Origin: Bradyrhizobium sp. AUGA SZCCT0176
GTDB taxonomy: Bacteria; Pseudomonadota; Alphaproteobacteria; Rhizobiales; Xanthobacteraceae
DNA: 64,000 nucleotides
Direction: 5' to 3'
Assembly (NCBI RefSeq): GCF_018130145.1
Contig: NZ_JAFCMB010000012.1
Span: forward strand, 62,001 to 126,000
Shown here: one piece after another, positions 36,397 to 45,743 of the stretch
Position numbering within the stretch: the first letter of the stretch is position 1
Layout: each line of letters opens with the position of its first letter
Program-made: the position numbers and the translations under genes
The notes under the pieces: generated by a model
Databases searched by the model: none
Seen by the model: the letters and a program-made list of their open reading frames with translations, nothing else
What the model was told of the DNA's origin: nothing

Positions 36397-37290
36397 TTGG
36401 CCGTGGTCAATTACGATAGCGAACTGAAACGCGCCGGCGCCCATTCGACGCATGGCTGGCGCCGGCTGGCGTTCCTCGCGCAGCGCTACATGCTCGGCAC
36501 CATCGGCCTTTTCATCATGGTGATGTTCGTCTGGGTGGCGATATCGGCCGATTTGATCTGCCGCTTCAGTCCGCTCAGCGTCGATTCTACGCACCGGCTG
36601 GCGGCGCCCGACGCCGTGCACTGGCTGGGTACCGATTCATTCGGCCGCGATGTCTGGAGCCGGATCGTCCATGGCGCCCGGATATCGCTGGCCGTCGGCA
36701 TCGGCGCCACGCTGCTGGGCTCGACGCTCGGCGTCATCGTCGGCCTCGTCTCCGGCTATCTGTCGGGCTGGGTCGATCTGCTGTTCCAGCGCGTCACCGA
36801 CATTTTGCAGGCCCTGCCGCTGCTGGTGCTGGCGCTGGTCATGACGGCGGCGTTGGGCCCGTCGCTGCCGAACGTCATCATCGCGATCGCAATCCCGCTG
36901 ATCCCGACGGTGGCCCGCGTGATCCGTGCCAATACGCTGGCCTTGCGCGAACTGCCATTCGTCGAAGCCGCCAAGTCGATCGGCATGAGCGAAACGCGCA
37001 TCGCGATCCGCCACGTGCTGCCGAACACGCTGGCGCCGCTGATCGTGCTGGCGACCGCGCAGCTCGGCTCCACCATCCTCACCGAAGCCTCGCTGTCGTT
37101 TCTCGGCCTCGGCATTCCCGAACCCTATCCGTCATGGGGCCGCATGCTGTCGGAATCGGCGGCGGAGTATGTCCGCACCGCGCCCTGGCTGGTGATCTTC
37201 CCCGGCGTCGCGATCAGCCTTGCGGTGTTCGGCACCAATCTGTTCGGCGACGCGTTGCGCGACATCCTCGACCCGAGGCAGCGCGGCTGA
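36397..37290 (+). CDS. ABC transporter permease, DppC/OppC type
   Basis: 297 residues. HWLGTDSFGRDVWSRIVHGARISLAVG is the hallmark of DppC permeases, and the EAA loop is VEAAKSIGMSETRIAIRHVLPNTLAPLIV. The start is TTG: AGGAG (36384-36388) stands eight bases before it, while the next GTG at 36403 is too far. The stop TGA shares one base with the ATG of the first ATPase gene. Confidence 0.93.
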   Translation: MAVVNYDSELKRAGAHSTHGWRRLAFLAQRYMLGTIGLFIMVMFVWVAISADLICRFSPLSVDSTHRLAAPDAVHWLGTDSFGRDVWSRIVHGARISLAVGIGATLLGSTLGVIVGLVSGYLSGWVDLLFQRVTDILQALPLLVLALVMTAALGPSLPNVIIAIAIPLIPTVARVIRANTLALRELPFVEAAKSIGMSETRIAIRHVLPNTLAPLIVLATAQLGSTILTEASLSFLGLGIPEPYPSWGRMLSESAAEYVRTAPWLVIFPGVAISLAVFGTNLFGDALRDILDPRQRG

Positions 37291-38303
37291 TGAGCGGGAT
37301 CGGAGCGGAAGAGACAGTTCTCGATGTGAAGAACCTGCAGACGGTGTTCTTCACCAATTCGGGCCTGTTCCGGGCGGTCGACGATGTCTCGTTCCACGTC
37401 CGCCGCGGCGAGACGCTGGCGATCGTCGGCGAATCCGGCTGCGGCAAGAGCGTCAGCGCACTGTCGATCATGCGGCTGGTGCCGGATCCGCCGGGCCGGA
37501 TCGTCGGCGGCTCGGTGACACTCGAAGGCACCGACCTGCTCGGCATCAACGAAGCCGCGATGCGCCAGATCCGCGGCAACCGGATGTCGATGATCTTCCA
37601 GGAGCCGATGACCTCGCTCAACCCGGTGATGCGGATCGGCGACCAGATTACCGAGGTAGTGCGCCTGCACCAGGACATGACGGCGAAGGAAGCGTGGGCG
37701 AAAGCGGTTGAGATGCTGCGCCTCGTCCGGATTCCCGAGCCGGAGCGGCGGGCGCATGAATATCCGCACCAGCTTTCCGGCGGCATGCGGCAGCGCGCGA
37801 TGATCGCGATGGCGCTGGCGTGCCGCCCGGCGCTGCTGATCGCGGACGAGCCGACCACCGCGCTCGACGTCACGATCCAGGCGCAGATATTGGCGCTGAT
37901 CGTCGACCTGCAAAAGACGCTCGGCACCGGACTGATCCTGATCACGCATGATCTTGGGGTGGTCGCGCAGACGGCGCAGCGCGTCATCGTGATGTATGCC
38001 GGCAAGAAGGTCGAGGAGGCCACCGTCGAGGCGCTGTTCGAGAATCCACGGCATCCCTACACCCGCGGTCTGATGGCCTCGATGCCGGCGGTGATTTCGC
38101 TCGGCGCGAAAGAGGATGTCAGGTTGAACGAAATTCCCGGCATGGTGCCGTCGTTGACCAATCTGCCGCCGGGCTGCGCCTTTGCACCGCGTTGTCCGTT
38201 CGCAATCGACCGCTGCCGCGCCGAGTATCCGCCGCTGATGGATTTCGGCGACAATCATTTTGCGGCGTGCTGGCGCGCGGCGGAAATGGTGGCCGCGCCA
38301 TGA
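37290..38303 (+). CDS. ABC transporter ATP-binding protein, DppD/OppD type
   Basis: 337 residues from the ATG that overlaps the permease stop (TGATG). A longer open frame upstream belongs to another reading frame of the permease gene. Motifs: Walker A GESGCGKS, signature LSGGMRQRAMIAMAL, Walker B LLIADEPTTALD, H-loop ITHD, and the C-terminal oligopeptide-transport extension LPPGCAFAPRCPFAIDRC, whose cysteines in DppD-type proteins can hold an iron-sulfur cluster. Confidence 0.93.
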   Translation: MSGIGAEETVLDVKNLQTVFFTNSGLFRAVDDVSFHVRRGETLAIVGESGCGKSVSALSIMRLVPDPPGRIVGGSVTLEGTDLLGINEAAMRQIRGNRMSMIFQEPMTSLNPVMRIGDQITEVVRLHQDMTAKEAWAKAVEMLRLVRIPEPERRAHEYPHQLSGGMRQRAMIAMALACRPALLIADEPTTALDVTIQAQILALIVDLQKTLGTGLILITHDLGVVAQTAQRVIVMYAGKKVEEATVEALFENPRHPYTRGLMASMPAVISLGAKEDVRLNEIPGMVPSLTNLPPGCAFAPRCPFAIDRCRAEYPPLMDFGDNHFAACWRAAEMVAAP

Positions 38304-39292
38304 CCGACGCAACTCCCCTGCTCGAGGTCACCGACCTCGTCAAACATTACCCGGTGCGCGGCGGCATCCTTCGCCGGCGCATCGGCACCGTGCATTCGGT
38401 CGACGGCGTCAGCTTCTCGGTGGGTAAGGGCGAGACACTGGGGTTGGTCGGCGAATCCGGCTGCGGCAAGTCCACGGTCGCGCGCAGCGTGCTCCGACTG
38501 GTGGAGCCGACCAGCGGTGCCATCAAGCTTAATGGTATCGACATCACCAACCTCAGCAAGACCGATTTGCGCCCGCATCGGCGCTCGATGCAGATCGTGT
38601 TCCAGGATCCGTTCGCCTCGCTCAATCCGCGCATGACCGCGGGCGATATCGTCGGCGAGCCCCTCGGCGTCCACGGCCTCGCCACGGGCGTCAAGCAGCA
38701 GGAACGGGTCGCGGAATTGTTCGCACAGGTCGGCCTGCGCGCGGACCAAATGAAGAACTATCCGCATCAGTTCTCCGGCGGACAGCGGCAGCGCATCTGC
38801 ATCGCGCGAGCGTTATCATTGGGACCGAGCCTGATCGTGTGCGACGAACCGGTATCGGCGCTCGACGTCTCGATCCAGGCCCAGGTGATCAATCTGTTGA
38901 TCGACCTGCAGCGCAAGAACAATTTTTCATATCTGTTCATCGCCCATGACCTCGCGGTGGTCGCCCATATCAGCCACCGCGTCGCCGTGATGTATCTCGG
39001 ACGCATCGTCGAGATCGCCGACAAGACCGAACTGTTCGCCAACCCGCGCCATCCCTATACCCAGGCGCTGCTGGCCTCGGTGCCGGTCGCCAATCCCAAA
39101 GCGAAGAAGCTCGCGCCCATGATCGACGGCGACGTGCCAAGCCCGATCAACCCGCCCTCGGGCTGCGCCTTCCACACCCGCTGCCGCTACGTGATGGACC
39201 GCTGCAAGGTGGAACGGCCGGTGCTGCTTGATGCCGGCGCGCGGCATCAGGTCGCGTGTTGGCTCAATGAGGGGACGGGGCGGGCGGAGTAA
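38300..39292 (+). CDS. ABC transporter ATP-binding protein, DppF/OppF type
   Basis: 330 residues from ATG 38300, which overlaps the previous stop (ATGA). Motifs: Walker A GESGCGKST, Q-loop VFQDPFASLNPRM, signature FSGGQRQRICIARAL, Walker B LIVCDEPVSALDVSIQ, H-loop IAHD, and the C-terminal NPPSGCAFHTRCRYVMDRC extension. It completes the importer; a dispersed repeat follows and probably ends the operon. Confidence 0.93.
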   Translation: MTDATPLLEVTDLVKHYPVRGGILRRRIGTVHSVDGVSFSVGKGETLGLVGESGCGKSTVARSVLRLVEPTSGAIKLNGIDITNLSKTDLRPHRRSMQIVFQDPFASLNPRMTAGDIVGEPLGVHGLATGVKQQERVAELFAQVGLRADQMKNYPHQFSGGQRQRICIARALSLGPSLIVCDEPVSALDVSIQAQVINLLIDLQRKNNFSYLFIAHDLAVVAHISHRVAVMYLGRIVEIADKTELFANPRHPYTQALLASVPVANPKAKKLAPMIDGDVPSPINPPSGCAFHTRCRYVMDRCKVERPVLLDAGARHQVACWLNEGTGRAE

Positions 39293-39299
39293 ACTACAC

Positions 39300-39466
39300 C
39301 GTCGTCCCGGCGAACGCGGGTGGAGTAAACTCTATCGTCGTCCCGGCGAAGGCCGGGACCCATAACCCCGGTCATCTGTTGTTGGAAGAAGCCGTCGACC
39401 ATTGTGCTCAACAATAACTGCCGCGGCGTATGGGTCCCGGATCGCGCTTCGCTTGTCCGGGACGAC
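39300..39466. repeat. Dispersed inverted-end repeat, CGTCGTCCCGGCG family, copy 2
   Basis: It shows a partial left-end duplication (CGTCGTCCCGGCGAACGCGGGTGGAGTAAACT repeated as CGTCGTCCCGGCGAAGGCCGGGACC), then TCTGTTGTTGGAAG, and a right end TGGGTCCCGGATCGCGC...GTCCGGGACGAC. It separates the convergent importer and carboxylase operons. Confidence 0.75.
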
Positions 39467-39479
39467 ATATGGTTTGCTG

Positions 39480-41450
39480 CTATACCGCCGCCTCGATCTC
39501 GACCACGATCTTCCCCGTCGTCACCTGCTCGCCCTCGGCCACATCGATCGCCGCGACCTTGCCCGCAACACCCGCCGTATGCACGTGCTCCATCTTCATC
39601 GCTTCCAGCGTCATGACAGGCTGGCCGGCGCTGACCTGATCGCCCGGTTTGACCAACACGGCGACGACACGGCCGTTCATCGCTGCCCGCACCTTGCCGT
39701 CGCCGCCGCTGGCCGCAGCCGACACGGGCGCTGCCAGCGTCAGATCGCGAACCGCAATCGTGGTGCCGCGGTGCAGGAAATACAGCCGATCCCGGTCACG
39801 GAGGAATTTGACGGGCTCCGAAAGACCGTCGCGGTTGAAGCGGATGGTATCGCCGTCGACGGCATGCACTTCGATCCGGTAGAGCACATTGTTGAGCCCG
39901 CGATAGCTGCCGTCACGCTCGCGCACGATCTCGATCTCATGGACTGCACCGCCGATCTCGACACGAACCGGAACCGGGAAAGCTGCTGCTAGCGAACGTC
40001 CGGGCTTCCACTTCGGCGCAGAGGGATCGGTGACATAGAGCAGCAACGCCGCAAGCTCAGCATCCGAAGCTGCATCCTTGAGCGGCGCCAGCAATTCGTC
40101 GCGATGGGTGCCGATGAAGGCGGTGGTGGCCTCACCCGCGGCAAAACCGGGATGGCGCAGGCATGAAATCAGAAAGCCCTGATTGGTGGTGACGCCGAAC
40201 GCGGCTAGCTGCTCCAGACCAACGATCAGCTTGCCCCGCGCCTCATCGCGGGTCGCGCCATGGCTGATGATCTTGGCGATCATCGAATCATAGAACGGCG
40301 GAATCTCCGAGCCGGATTGCAGCGCATGTTCGACACGGATGCCGTCCGGCATCTGCCACAATGCTATCGTGCCGGATTGCGGCATGAAGTCGTGGCCGGC
40401 ATCCTCCGAACACAGCCGCACCTCGATGGCATGGCCGGAAAATTTGATGTCTTCCTGCACCAGCCCAAGCGGCTCGCCGCTGGCGACGCGCAGTTGCAGC
40501 TCGACCAGGTCGAGGCCCGTGATCGCCTCGGTGACGGGATGCTCGACCTGCAGCCGCGTGTTCATTTCCATGAAGTAGAACTCGCCGCTGCTATCGAGCA
40601 GGAATTCCAGCGTGCCGGCGCCCTCATAACCGATCGATTTCACCGCTGACACCGCAACCGCGCCCATCCGCGCCCGCAGTCTCGGCGACACCGCCGGCGA
40701 CGGCGCCTCCTCGATCAGCTTCTGGTGCCGCCGCTGCACCGAGCAATCGCGCTCACCGAGATGAACCGCGTTGCGGTAACGATCGCCGAACACCTGGATC
40801 TCGATGTGGCGGGGATTAACGATGGCGCGCTCGAGGATCACGGTGGGATCGCCGAACGCGCCCTGCGCTTCCGACCGCGCGCTCCGCAAGGCATCCGGAA
40901 ATGCCGCGGCGTCCGCGACCAGCCGCATGCCGCGACCGCCGCCACCGGCGACCGCCTTGATCATCACGGGAAAGCCGATCTTTTTGGCTTCCGCCAGCAT
41001 AACAGCGTCGCTCTGATCCGCGCCCTGATAGCCGGGCACGCAGGGCACGCCAGCCTTTTCCATGATCTCCTTGGCGCCGGCCTTGTTGCCCATCGCGCGG
41101 ATTGCCGCCGGCGACGGTCCGATGAAGACCAGACCCGCGTCACGGCAGGCCTGAGCAAAATCTTCGTTCTCGGCGAGGAAGCCGTAGCCGGGATGGACCG
41201 CCGTCGCGCCGCTGGCTTTGGCCGCCGCAATGATCGCCTCGATCCGCAAATAGGATTGCGCCGGCAGCGCCTCGCCGATCCGCACCGCCTGGTCGGCTTC
41301 GCGGACATGCAGCGCGTCGCGGTCGGCATCGGAATAGACCGCGACCACGCCATAGCCGAGACGGCGCGCGGTGCGCATGATGCGCAGCGCGATCTCGCCG
41401 CGGTTGGCGATCAATATCTTGAAGAACGGCGTCGACTTCATCATCGTCAT
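39480..41450 (-). CDS. Acyl-CoA carboxylase alpha subunit (biotin carboxylase + BCCP), methylcrotonyl/propionyl-CoA type
   Basis: 656 residues. The biotin carboxylase domain starts FKILIANRGEIALRIMRTARRLG, has the Gly-rich ATP loop KAVAGGGGRGMR and the catalytic FMEMNTRLQVEHPVTE. The C-terminal biotinyl domain holds VMTLEAMKMEHVHTAG, with the biotinylated Lys near residue 618. Biotin is carboxylated by ATP and bicarbonate and passed to the beta subunit. Its ATG overlaps the stop of the beta-subunit gene (ATGA). The length matches methylcrotonyl-CoA carboxylase alpha; the specific acyl-CoA is not fixed by motif alone. Confidence 0.92.
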   Translation of the reverse strand: MTMMKSTPFFKILIANRGEIALRIMRTARRLGYGVVAVYSDADRDALHVREADQAVRIGEALPAQSYLRIEAIIAAAKASGATAVHPGYGFLAENEDFAQACRDAGLVFIGPSPAAIRAMGNKAGAKEIMEKAGVPCVPGYQGADQSDAVMLAEAKKIGFPVMIKAVAGGGGRGMRLVADAAAFPDALRSARSEAQGAFGDPTVILERAIVNPRHIEIQVFGDRYRNAVHLGERDCSVQRRHQKLIEEAPSPAVSPRLRARMGAVAVSAVKSIGYEGAGTLEFLLDSSGEFYFMEMNTRLQVEHPVTEAITGLDLVELQLRVASGEPLGLVQEDIKFSGHAIEVRLCSEDAGHDFMPQSGTIALWQMPDGIRVEHALQSGSEIPPFYDSMIAKIISHGATRDEARGKLIVGLEQLAAFGVTTNQGFLISCLRHPGFAAGEATTAFIGTHRDELLAPLKDAASDAELAALLLYVTDPSAPKWKPGRSLAAAFPVPVRVEIGGAVHEIEIVRERDGSYRGLNNVLYRIEVHAVDGDTIRFNRDGLSEPVKFLRDRDRLYFLHRGTTIAVRDLTLAAPVSAAASGGDGKVRAAMNGRVVAVLVKPGDQVSAGQPVMTLEAMKMEHVHTAGVAGKVAAIDVAEGEQVTTGKIVVEIEAAV

Positions 41451-43063
41451 GGCCGCGCGACCGAGAATTGCATGGGCTGCGGCGTCCGTGCCTCGGCCTC
41501 GCGGCAGATTGCCAGCACCTCGGATAGTACGCTGCGGGTATCGCGCGGATCGATCACGCCGTCATCGAGCACACGTGCCGAGGTCGAGAACACGTCCATC
41601 TGGCCGTCGAACACGCCTGTTATCTGCGCCTTCATCGCGTCAAGCTTTTCCTTCTCGATCGGTTTGCCACGCCGCGCAGCCGCCGCTTCGGTGACGATCG
41701 CCATGGTCTCGGCCGCCTGCTCGCCGCCCATCACCGCCGTCTTGGCGTTGGGCCATGAGAAGCAGAAGCGCGGATGGAAGCCGCGCCCGCACATGCCGTA
41801 ATTGCCGGCGCCGAACGATGCGCCGCAATAGATGGTGATCTGCGGCACGGTCGCCGAGGTCACCGCCTGAATCATCTTGGAGCCGTGCTTGATCATGCCG
41901 GCTTCTTCGTAAGCCTTGCCGACCATGTAGCCGGTCGTGTTGTTCATATACAAAAGCGGCGTGCGCGACTGGCAACAGGCCTGGATGAAGTGCGTCGCCT
42001 TGTTGGCGCCGGGCACATCGAGCGGACCGTTGTTGGTGATGATACCGATCGCCTGTCCCTCGATGCGGGCGTGGCCGCAGATGGTGGCGGGGCCGTAATT
42101 GCTGCCGAATTCGGTAAAATCGGAATCGTCGATAAAGCGCGCGATGGCCTGCCGCATGTCGACCGGACGCTTGTGGTCCATCGGCATGATGCCAAGCAGT
42201 TCCTCCGCGTCATAGCGCGGCGGCCGATACGAGGTTTCGGCCGGTTTTGGCCGGTCCCACTGCATATTGGTCATGATGTCGCGCGCGATCCGCAGCCCGT
42301 CGCGGTCGTCTTCGGCAAGATAATCGCCGAGGCCGGAGATCGAGGTGTGCATCTCGGCGCCGCCGAGTTCCTCTTCGGTCGCGATCTCGCCTGTTGCCGC
42401 CTTAAGCAGCGGCGGCCCCGCGAGGAAGGCGCGAGTGCGGCCGCGCACCATCACGATGTAGTCGGAGAGCCCGGTCTGGTAAGCGCCGCCCGCGGTCGAT
42501 GAACCGTGCGTCACGGTGACAACAGGCAGTCCCGCCGCCGACAGCCTGGCCAGGTTACGAAAGATATTGCCGCCGCGAATAAAATCCTCGACGCGGTAGC
42601 GCAGCAGATTGGCGCCGGCGCTTTCGACCAGTTGCACGTAGGGCAGCTTGTTCTCCAGCGCCAGTTCCTGCACGCGCAAGGTCTTGTCGAGGCCGTAAGG
42701 CTGCAACGCGCCGGCGTCGATGCCGGAATCATTGGCGCTGATCATGCAACGGATGCCGGAGACGAACCCGATGCCGGCGATCGCCCCGCCGCCCGGGATG
42801 CTCTTGTCGGCATCCGGCACGTCGAACATGTAGCCCGCCAGCGTCATCAATTCGATGAAGGGCGAGCCGGGATCGAGCACCAGTGCAACGCGCTCGCGCG
42901 GCAATAATTGGCCGCGCTTGTGAAAGCGGTCCTTGGCTGCGGCGGAGGCGGTGCGCGTCCGCTCCTCAAGCCCGCGCATGCGCGCGATCAGCGCCAGCAT
43001 GCCGTCGCGGTTGGCTCTGTAGCCGGCGCTGCTTGGGGCGATGGTGGATTCGATGATGGCCAT
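41447..43063 (-). CDS. Acyl-CoA carboxylase beta subunit (carboxyltransferase), methylcrotonyl-CoA carboxylase-like
   Basis: 538 residues with the crotonase-like N and C halves of biotin-dependent carboxyltransferases. Visible: ERVALVLDPGSPFIEL, GGAIAGIGFVSG, VTHGSSTAGGAYQTGLSDYIVMV, then GPATICGHARIEGQAIGIITNNGPL and GNYGMCGRGFHPRFCFSWPNAKTAVMGGEQAAE. The last two are characteristic of MCC beta rather than propionyl-CoA carboxylase. It transfers the carboxyl group from biotin to a branched enoyl- or acyl-CoA. Confidence 0.92.
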   Translation of the reverse strand: MAIIESTIAPSSAGYRANRDGMLALIARMRGLEERTRTASAAAKDRFHKRGQLLPRERVALVLDPGSPFIELMTLAGYMFDVPDADKSIPGGGAIAGIGFVSGIRCMISANDSGIDAGALQPYGLDKTLRVQELALENKLPYVQLVESAGANLLRYRVEDFIRGGNIFRNLARLSAAGLPVVTVTHGSSTAGGAYQTGLSDYIVMVRGRTRAFLAGPPLLKAATGEIATEEELGGAEMHTSISGLGDYLAEDDRDGLRIARDIMTNMQWDRPKPAETSYRPPRYDAEELLGIMPMDHKRPVDMRQAIARFIDDSDFTEFGSNYGPATICGHARIEGQAIGIITNNGPLDVPGANKATHFIQACCQSRTPLLYMNNTTGYMVGKAYEEAGMIKHGSKMIQAVTSATVPQITIYCGASFGAGNYGMCGRGFHPRFCFSWPNAKTAVMGGEQAAETMAIVTEAAAARRGKPIEKEKLDAMKAQITGVFDGQMDVFSTSARVLDDGVIDPRDTRSVLSEVLAICREAEARTPQPMQFSVARP

Positions 43064-43078
43064 GAATTAGTTTACTCC

Positions 43079-43150
43079 GTCGTTCCGGGGCGCGCAGCGA
43101 ACCCGGAACCTCGAGATTCCGGGTTCGCGCCGCGCGCGCCCCGGAATGAC
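43079..43150. repeat. Dispersed intergenic repeat, CATTCCGGGGCG family, copy 4 (short)
   Basis: Compact hairpin with CCGGGGCGCGC...GCGCGCCCCGGAATGAC ends and an inner CCCGGAACCTCGAGATTCCGGG stem, between the BKACE and carboxyltransferase genes. As it lies inside the presumed operon it may tune relative expression. Confidence 0.7.
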
Positions 43151-43153
43151 AAC

Positions 43154-44020
43154 TTAATGCCTCGTCCCAAATATCTGCCTTGCCTCGGCGGGGCCGGCGA
43201 TCTCTCTGCCAGCACGGCGGGCGCAGGCGGCCATCGCTTCGATCAATTGGCCATTGGAGGTCACCTTGGTGCCGTCGGCGAGATAGAACGTATCTTCCAG
43301 CCCGGTGCGCAAATGACCGCCGAGGTCGGCGCAGCGCTGGTGCAGCGGCCAGATTTCGGCGCGGCCGATCGCGGTGACCTGCCAGTGCGCTTCGGGCAAT
43401 TTGAGCTTGAGCAGGATCGGCAGCAGATCCGGATCCGCCGGCATGCCGGATGCAACGCCCATCACGAAATTATACTCCAGCGGCCCTGAATACATGCCAG
43501 TCTGCCGGTACATGCCGACGCAGCGCACGATGCCGACATCGAAGCATTCGAACTCCGGAATCGTGCCCGCCACTTTCATCACGTCGAGATAGTCCTGCAC
43601 CTTCTCGACCGCGTTATCGAACATCATCGGCGGCCAGGCCCAGGTGTTGTCGGATTTCACCTTGAGGTAATTCAGCGAGCCGGCGTTGCAGGCCGCGATT
43701 TCGGGTTTTGTTTCGCGCACGCAATCGAGCGCGCCGCTATAATTGGGACCCGAGGTGCCGGTGGTGTGGTTGATGATGACGCCGGGGCAGGCCTCGCGCA
43801 CCGCCTGCTGAATCTCTTTGCTGACGCTGACTTCCCAGGACGGCAGATGGCCTTTGTTCGGCTCCTGCTGGCGCAGATGGATGTGCATGATGCTGGCGCC
43901 GGCGTTGAAGGCGGCCTTGGCCTCGCGCGCCATCTGTTCGGGCGTCACAGGTACGTTGTGCTGTTTCGGGTCGGTCAGCACGCCGTTCAGCGCGCAGGTA
44001 ATGACGGCCTTGTCGCTCAT
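43154..44020 (-). CDS. BKACE family protein (3-keto-5-aminohexanoate cleavage enzyme family)
   Basis: 288 residues, (beta/alpha)8 fold. These zinc enzymes condense a beta-keto acid with acetyl-CoA to give acetoacetate and a new acyl-CoA. Visible are VITCALNGVLTDPKQHNVPVTPEQMAREA, the zinc-binding HIHLR motif (residues ~46-50), the INHTTG strand and the C-terminal GLEDTFYLADGTKVTSNGQLIEA. The neighbours (acyl-CoA carboxylase and two acyl-CoA dehydrogenases) indicate a role in breaking down a branched or modified acyl chain. Confidence 0.9.
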   Translation of the reverse strand: MSDKAVITCALNGVLTDPKQHNVPVTPEQMAREAKAAFNAGASIMHIHLRQQEPNKGHLPSWEVSVSKEIQQAVREACPGVIINHTTGTSGPNYSGALDCVRETKPEIAACNAGSLNYLKVKSDNTWAWPPMMFDNAVEKVQDYLDVMKVAGTIPEFECFDVGIVRCVGMYRQTGMYSGPLEYNFVMGVASGMPADPDLLPILLKLKLPEAHWQVTAIGRAEIWPLHQRCADLGGHLRTGLEDTFYLADGTKVTSNGQLIEAMAACARRAGREIAGPAEARQIFGTRH

Positions 44021-44060
44021 GGATCAGCCTTCGAAAATGGACGGAAATCGCCCTTGTTTT

Positions 44061-44109
44061 GCGCATGATCCGTTCGGAAAACCGCTTCACACTTTTCCGG
44101 ATCATGCGC
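44061..44109. repeat. GCGCATGATCCG palindromic repeat, copy 2 (reverse orientation)
   Basis: GCGCATGATCC...GGAAAACCGCTTCACACTTTTCC...GGATCATGCGC; its reverse complement matches the copy at 31864-31911 across both arms. A further GATCATGCG follows at 44114-44122. Lies between the AraC gene and BKACE. Confidence 0.8.
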
Positions 44110-44129
44110 TGGCGATCATGCGTCCCGCA

Positions 44130-44960
44130 TCAGCCCGCTTCTTGCGTCCACCCGCTATTGGCGCCGCCGGTGCGATTGCTGCGGTAGATCGCCAGATCGC
44201 GCGAGCCGGAAAAGATCGCGCGCGGCTTCAAGCCGTAGAAGCGGCGGATCGAGTGGCTGAAATGCGTGGAGTCGGGATAACCGATGTCCTGCGCGAGATG
44301 CGCAAGGTTGATGTCCTGGTTGGCGAAATGTAAGAGGTGCCGTGCCCGCTTCCAGGCGCGGAACGAGCGGAACGAGATTCCGGTCTCTTCCTTGAACAAA
44401 TGCAGGAAGCGCGACGGCGAGAGGCCTGCTTCCGCGGCGCAGCTTGCGGCCGTCACCGGTTCGCCGCAGAATCGTCCGATCTGCAGTATCGCGCGCGCCA
44501 CACGTGGATCGAGCACGCGTTGCGGGAGGGCTTCGCCAAGGCACAGAAAGTCGAATTCGGCGCTGGAGAAATCGTCGCCCGCATGGTGCTCGCGCAAGGC
44601 GAGATAGGCGGCGCGGATGCGGTCTGCAAAAGCGGCGCCTTCAGGTCCCGACAACCGCGCGGCGAGGTCTTCGAGCACGCCGGGACAAACGCTTTCCGGC
44701 TCGATCACGACGCTCAGCACCGAACGATAGTCGCTGGCGATGGTATGCCCAGTGTTCGGCAGCACAGCGAACATTTCGGCATGGCTGTTCCGGCCATCGG
44801 CTGTAAGCCGCAACCCGCCTTCGATCGCGACATAGATGTTGAACGCACCCGAGCAGCGTTCCCGCGGCCGGCCGAGCAGGCCCGCGTAGAACACGCGTTC
44901 CGGAGTGATCAGCATCAGATGGCCCGATTTCCGGCCCATGTCGTCCAAGGCGTCGTCCAT
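44130..44960 (-). CDS. AraC family transcriptional regulator
   Basis: 276 residues. The N-terminal cupin-like sensing domain covers ~1-150. The C-terminal double helix-turn-helix domain covers ~165-260 (AASCAAEAGLSPSRFLHLFKEETGISFRSFRAWKRA, then DINLAHLAQDIGYPDSTHFSHSIRRFYGLKPRAI). A strong AGGAGG ribosome site precedes the ATG. Situated in the middle of the catabolic cluster and on the same strand, it is the probable regulator of the carboxylase/BKACE/dehydrogenase genes. Confidence 0.9.
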   Translation of the reverse strand: MDDALDDMGRKSGHLMLITPERVFYAGLLGRPRERCSGAFNIYVAIEGGLRLTADGRNSHAEMFAVLPNTGHTIASDYRSVLSVVIEPESVCPGVLEDLAARLSGPEGAAFADRIRAAYLALREHHAGDDFSSAEFDFLCLGEALPQRVLDPRVARAILQIGRFCGEPVTAASCAAEAGLSPSRFLHLFKEETGISFRSFRAWKRARHLLHFANQDINLAHLAQDIGYPDSTHFSHSIRRFYGLKPRAIFSGSRDLAIYRSNRTGGANSGWTQEAG

Positions 44961-45046
44961 GGTGCATCCTCCTCGCGCGGCTCTCTGGCCGCTGCGATAA
45001 GGGCAACCATAGCGGAAAATGGGGGTCTGTCACCGACAGAACCGCT

Positions 45047-45080
45047 GTCATTCCGGAGCGCGAAGCGCCCCGGAATGACA
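45047..45080. repeat. Dispersed intergenic repeat, CATTCCGGGGCG family, copy 5 (minimal hairpin)
   Basis: GTCATTCCGGAGCGCGAAGCGCCCCGGAATGAC is a nearly perfect stem with a small loop, the shortest member of the family in the window, downstream of the GST gene. Confidence 0.75.
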
Positions 45081-45086
45081 GGAGCG

Positions 45087-45743
45087 TCAGCCCCGAACCC
45101 GCGGCGCCACGTTCTGCTCGGCGCCGGCCTTCCGTTCCGCCGCCACCGCCCGCTTATAACCGTCACGCGCCTGCAACCGCGCCCAATAGGCTGCGACATT
45201 GGGCCCGAAATCCTTGGCCAGGCCGATATTTCCGGCCAGCCGCAGCGCATAGCCGTTGGCGATATCGGCGGCGGTAAAGCGGTCCGCGCACAGCGTTTCC
45301 GCCGTTGCGGTGGCGGCTTCCACGGCCCGCAGCCGGCCCAGGAACCATTTGGCATAGTCGCCGGCGACCTGCGGATTGCGGCGCTCCTCGGGCTCGAGCT
45401 GGCTGTATCTCAGCACCAGCGTTTGCGGAAAGGTCAGCGTGGCGTCGGAAAAGTACATCCAGTTCAGGAATGCGCCGTAGGCCGGCTCGTCGGGCCCGAC
45501 CACCAGCGGCGTCGGGCCATATTTGGTGCCGATGTAGTGGCAGATGCCGGACGATTCCGTCATCTTGGTCTGGCCATCGACCATGAAGGGAATGGTGCCG
45601 AGCGGATTGATCGCGAGGTATTCCTTGGCGAACACCCGCGGCGGAAACGGCAGCATCTTGAGCTCATAGGGCAGCCCGAGCTCTTCCAGCATCCAGAGCG
45701 GACGGAACGAACGTGCCCCGTCGCAGTGATATAGCGTGATCAT
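45087..45743 (-). CDS. Glutathione S-transferase family protein
   Basis: 218 residues from the ATG at 45743, which shares one base with the stop of the acyl-CoA dehydrogenase (TGATG). The frame extends 15 codons upstream, but this overlap decides the start. N-terminal thioredoxin fold (ITLYHCDGARSFRPLWMLEELGLPYEL, NPLGTIPFMVDGQTKMTESSGICHYI) and helical C-terminal domain. Coupling to a dehydrogenase suggests it acts on an electrophilic intermediate or an isomerisation step in that pathway. Confidence 0.88.
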   Translation of the reverse strand: MITLYHCDGARSFRPLWMLEELGLPYELKMLPFPPRVFAKEYLAINPLGTIPFMVDGQTKMTESSGICHYIGTKYGPTPLVVGPDEPAYGAFLNWMYFSDATLTFPQTLVLRYSQLEPEERRNPQVAGDYAKWFLGRLRAVEAATATAETLCADRFTAADIANGYALRLAGNIGLAKDFGPNVAAYWARLQARDGYKRAVAAERKAGAEQNVAPRVRG

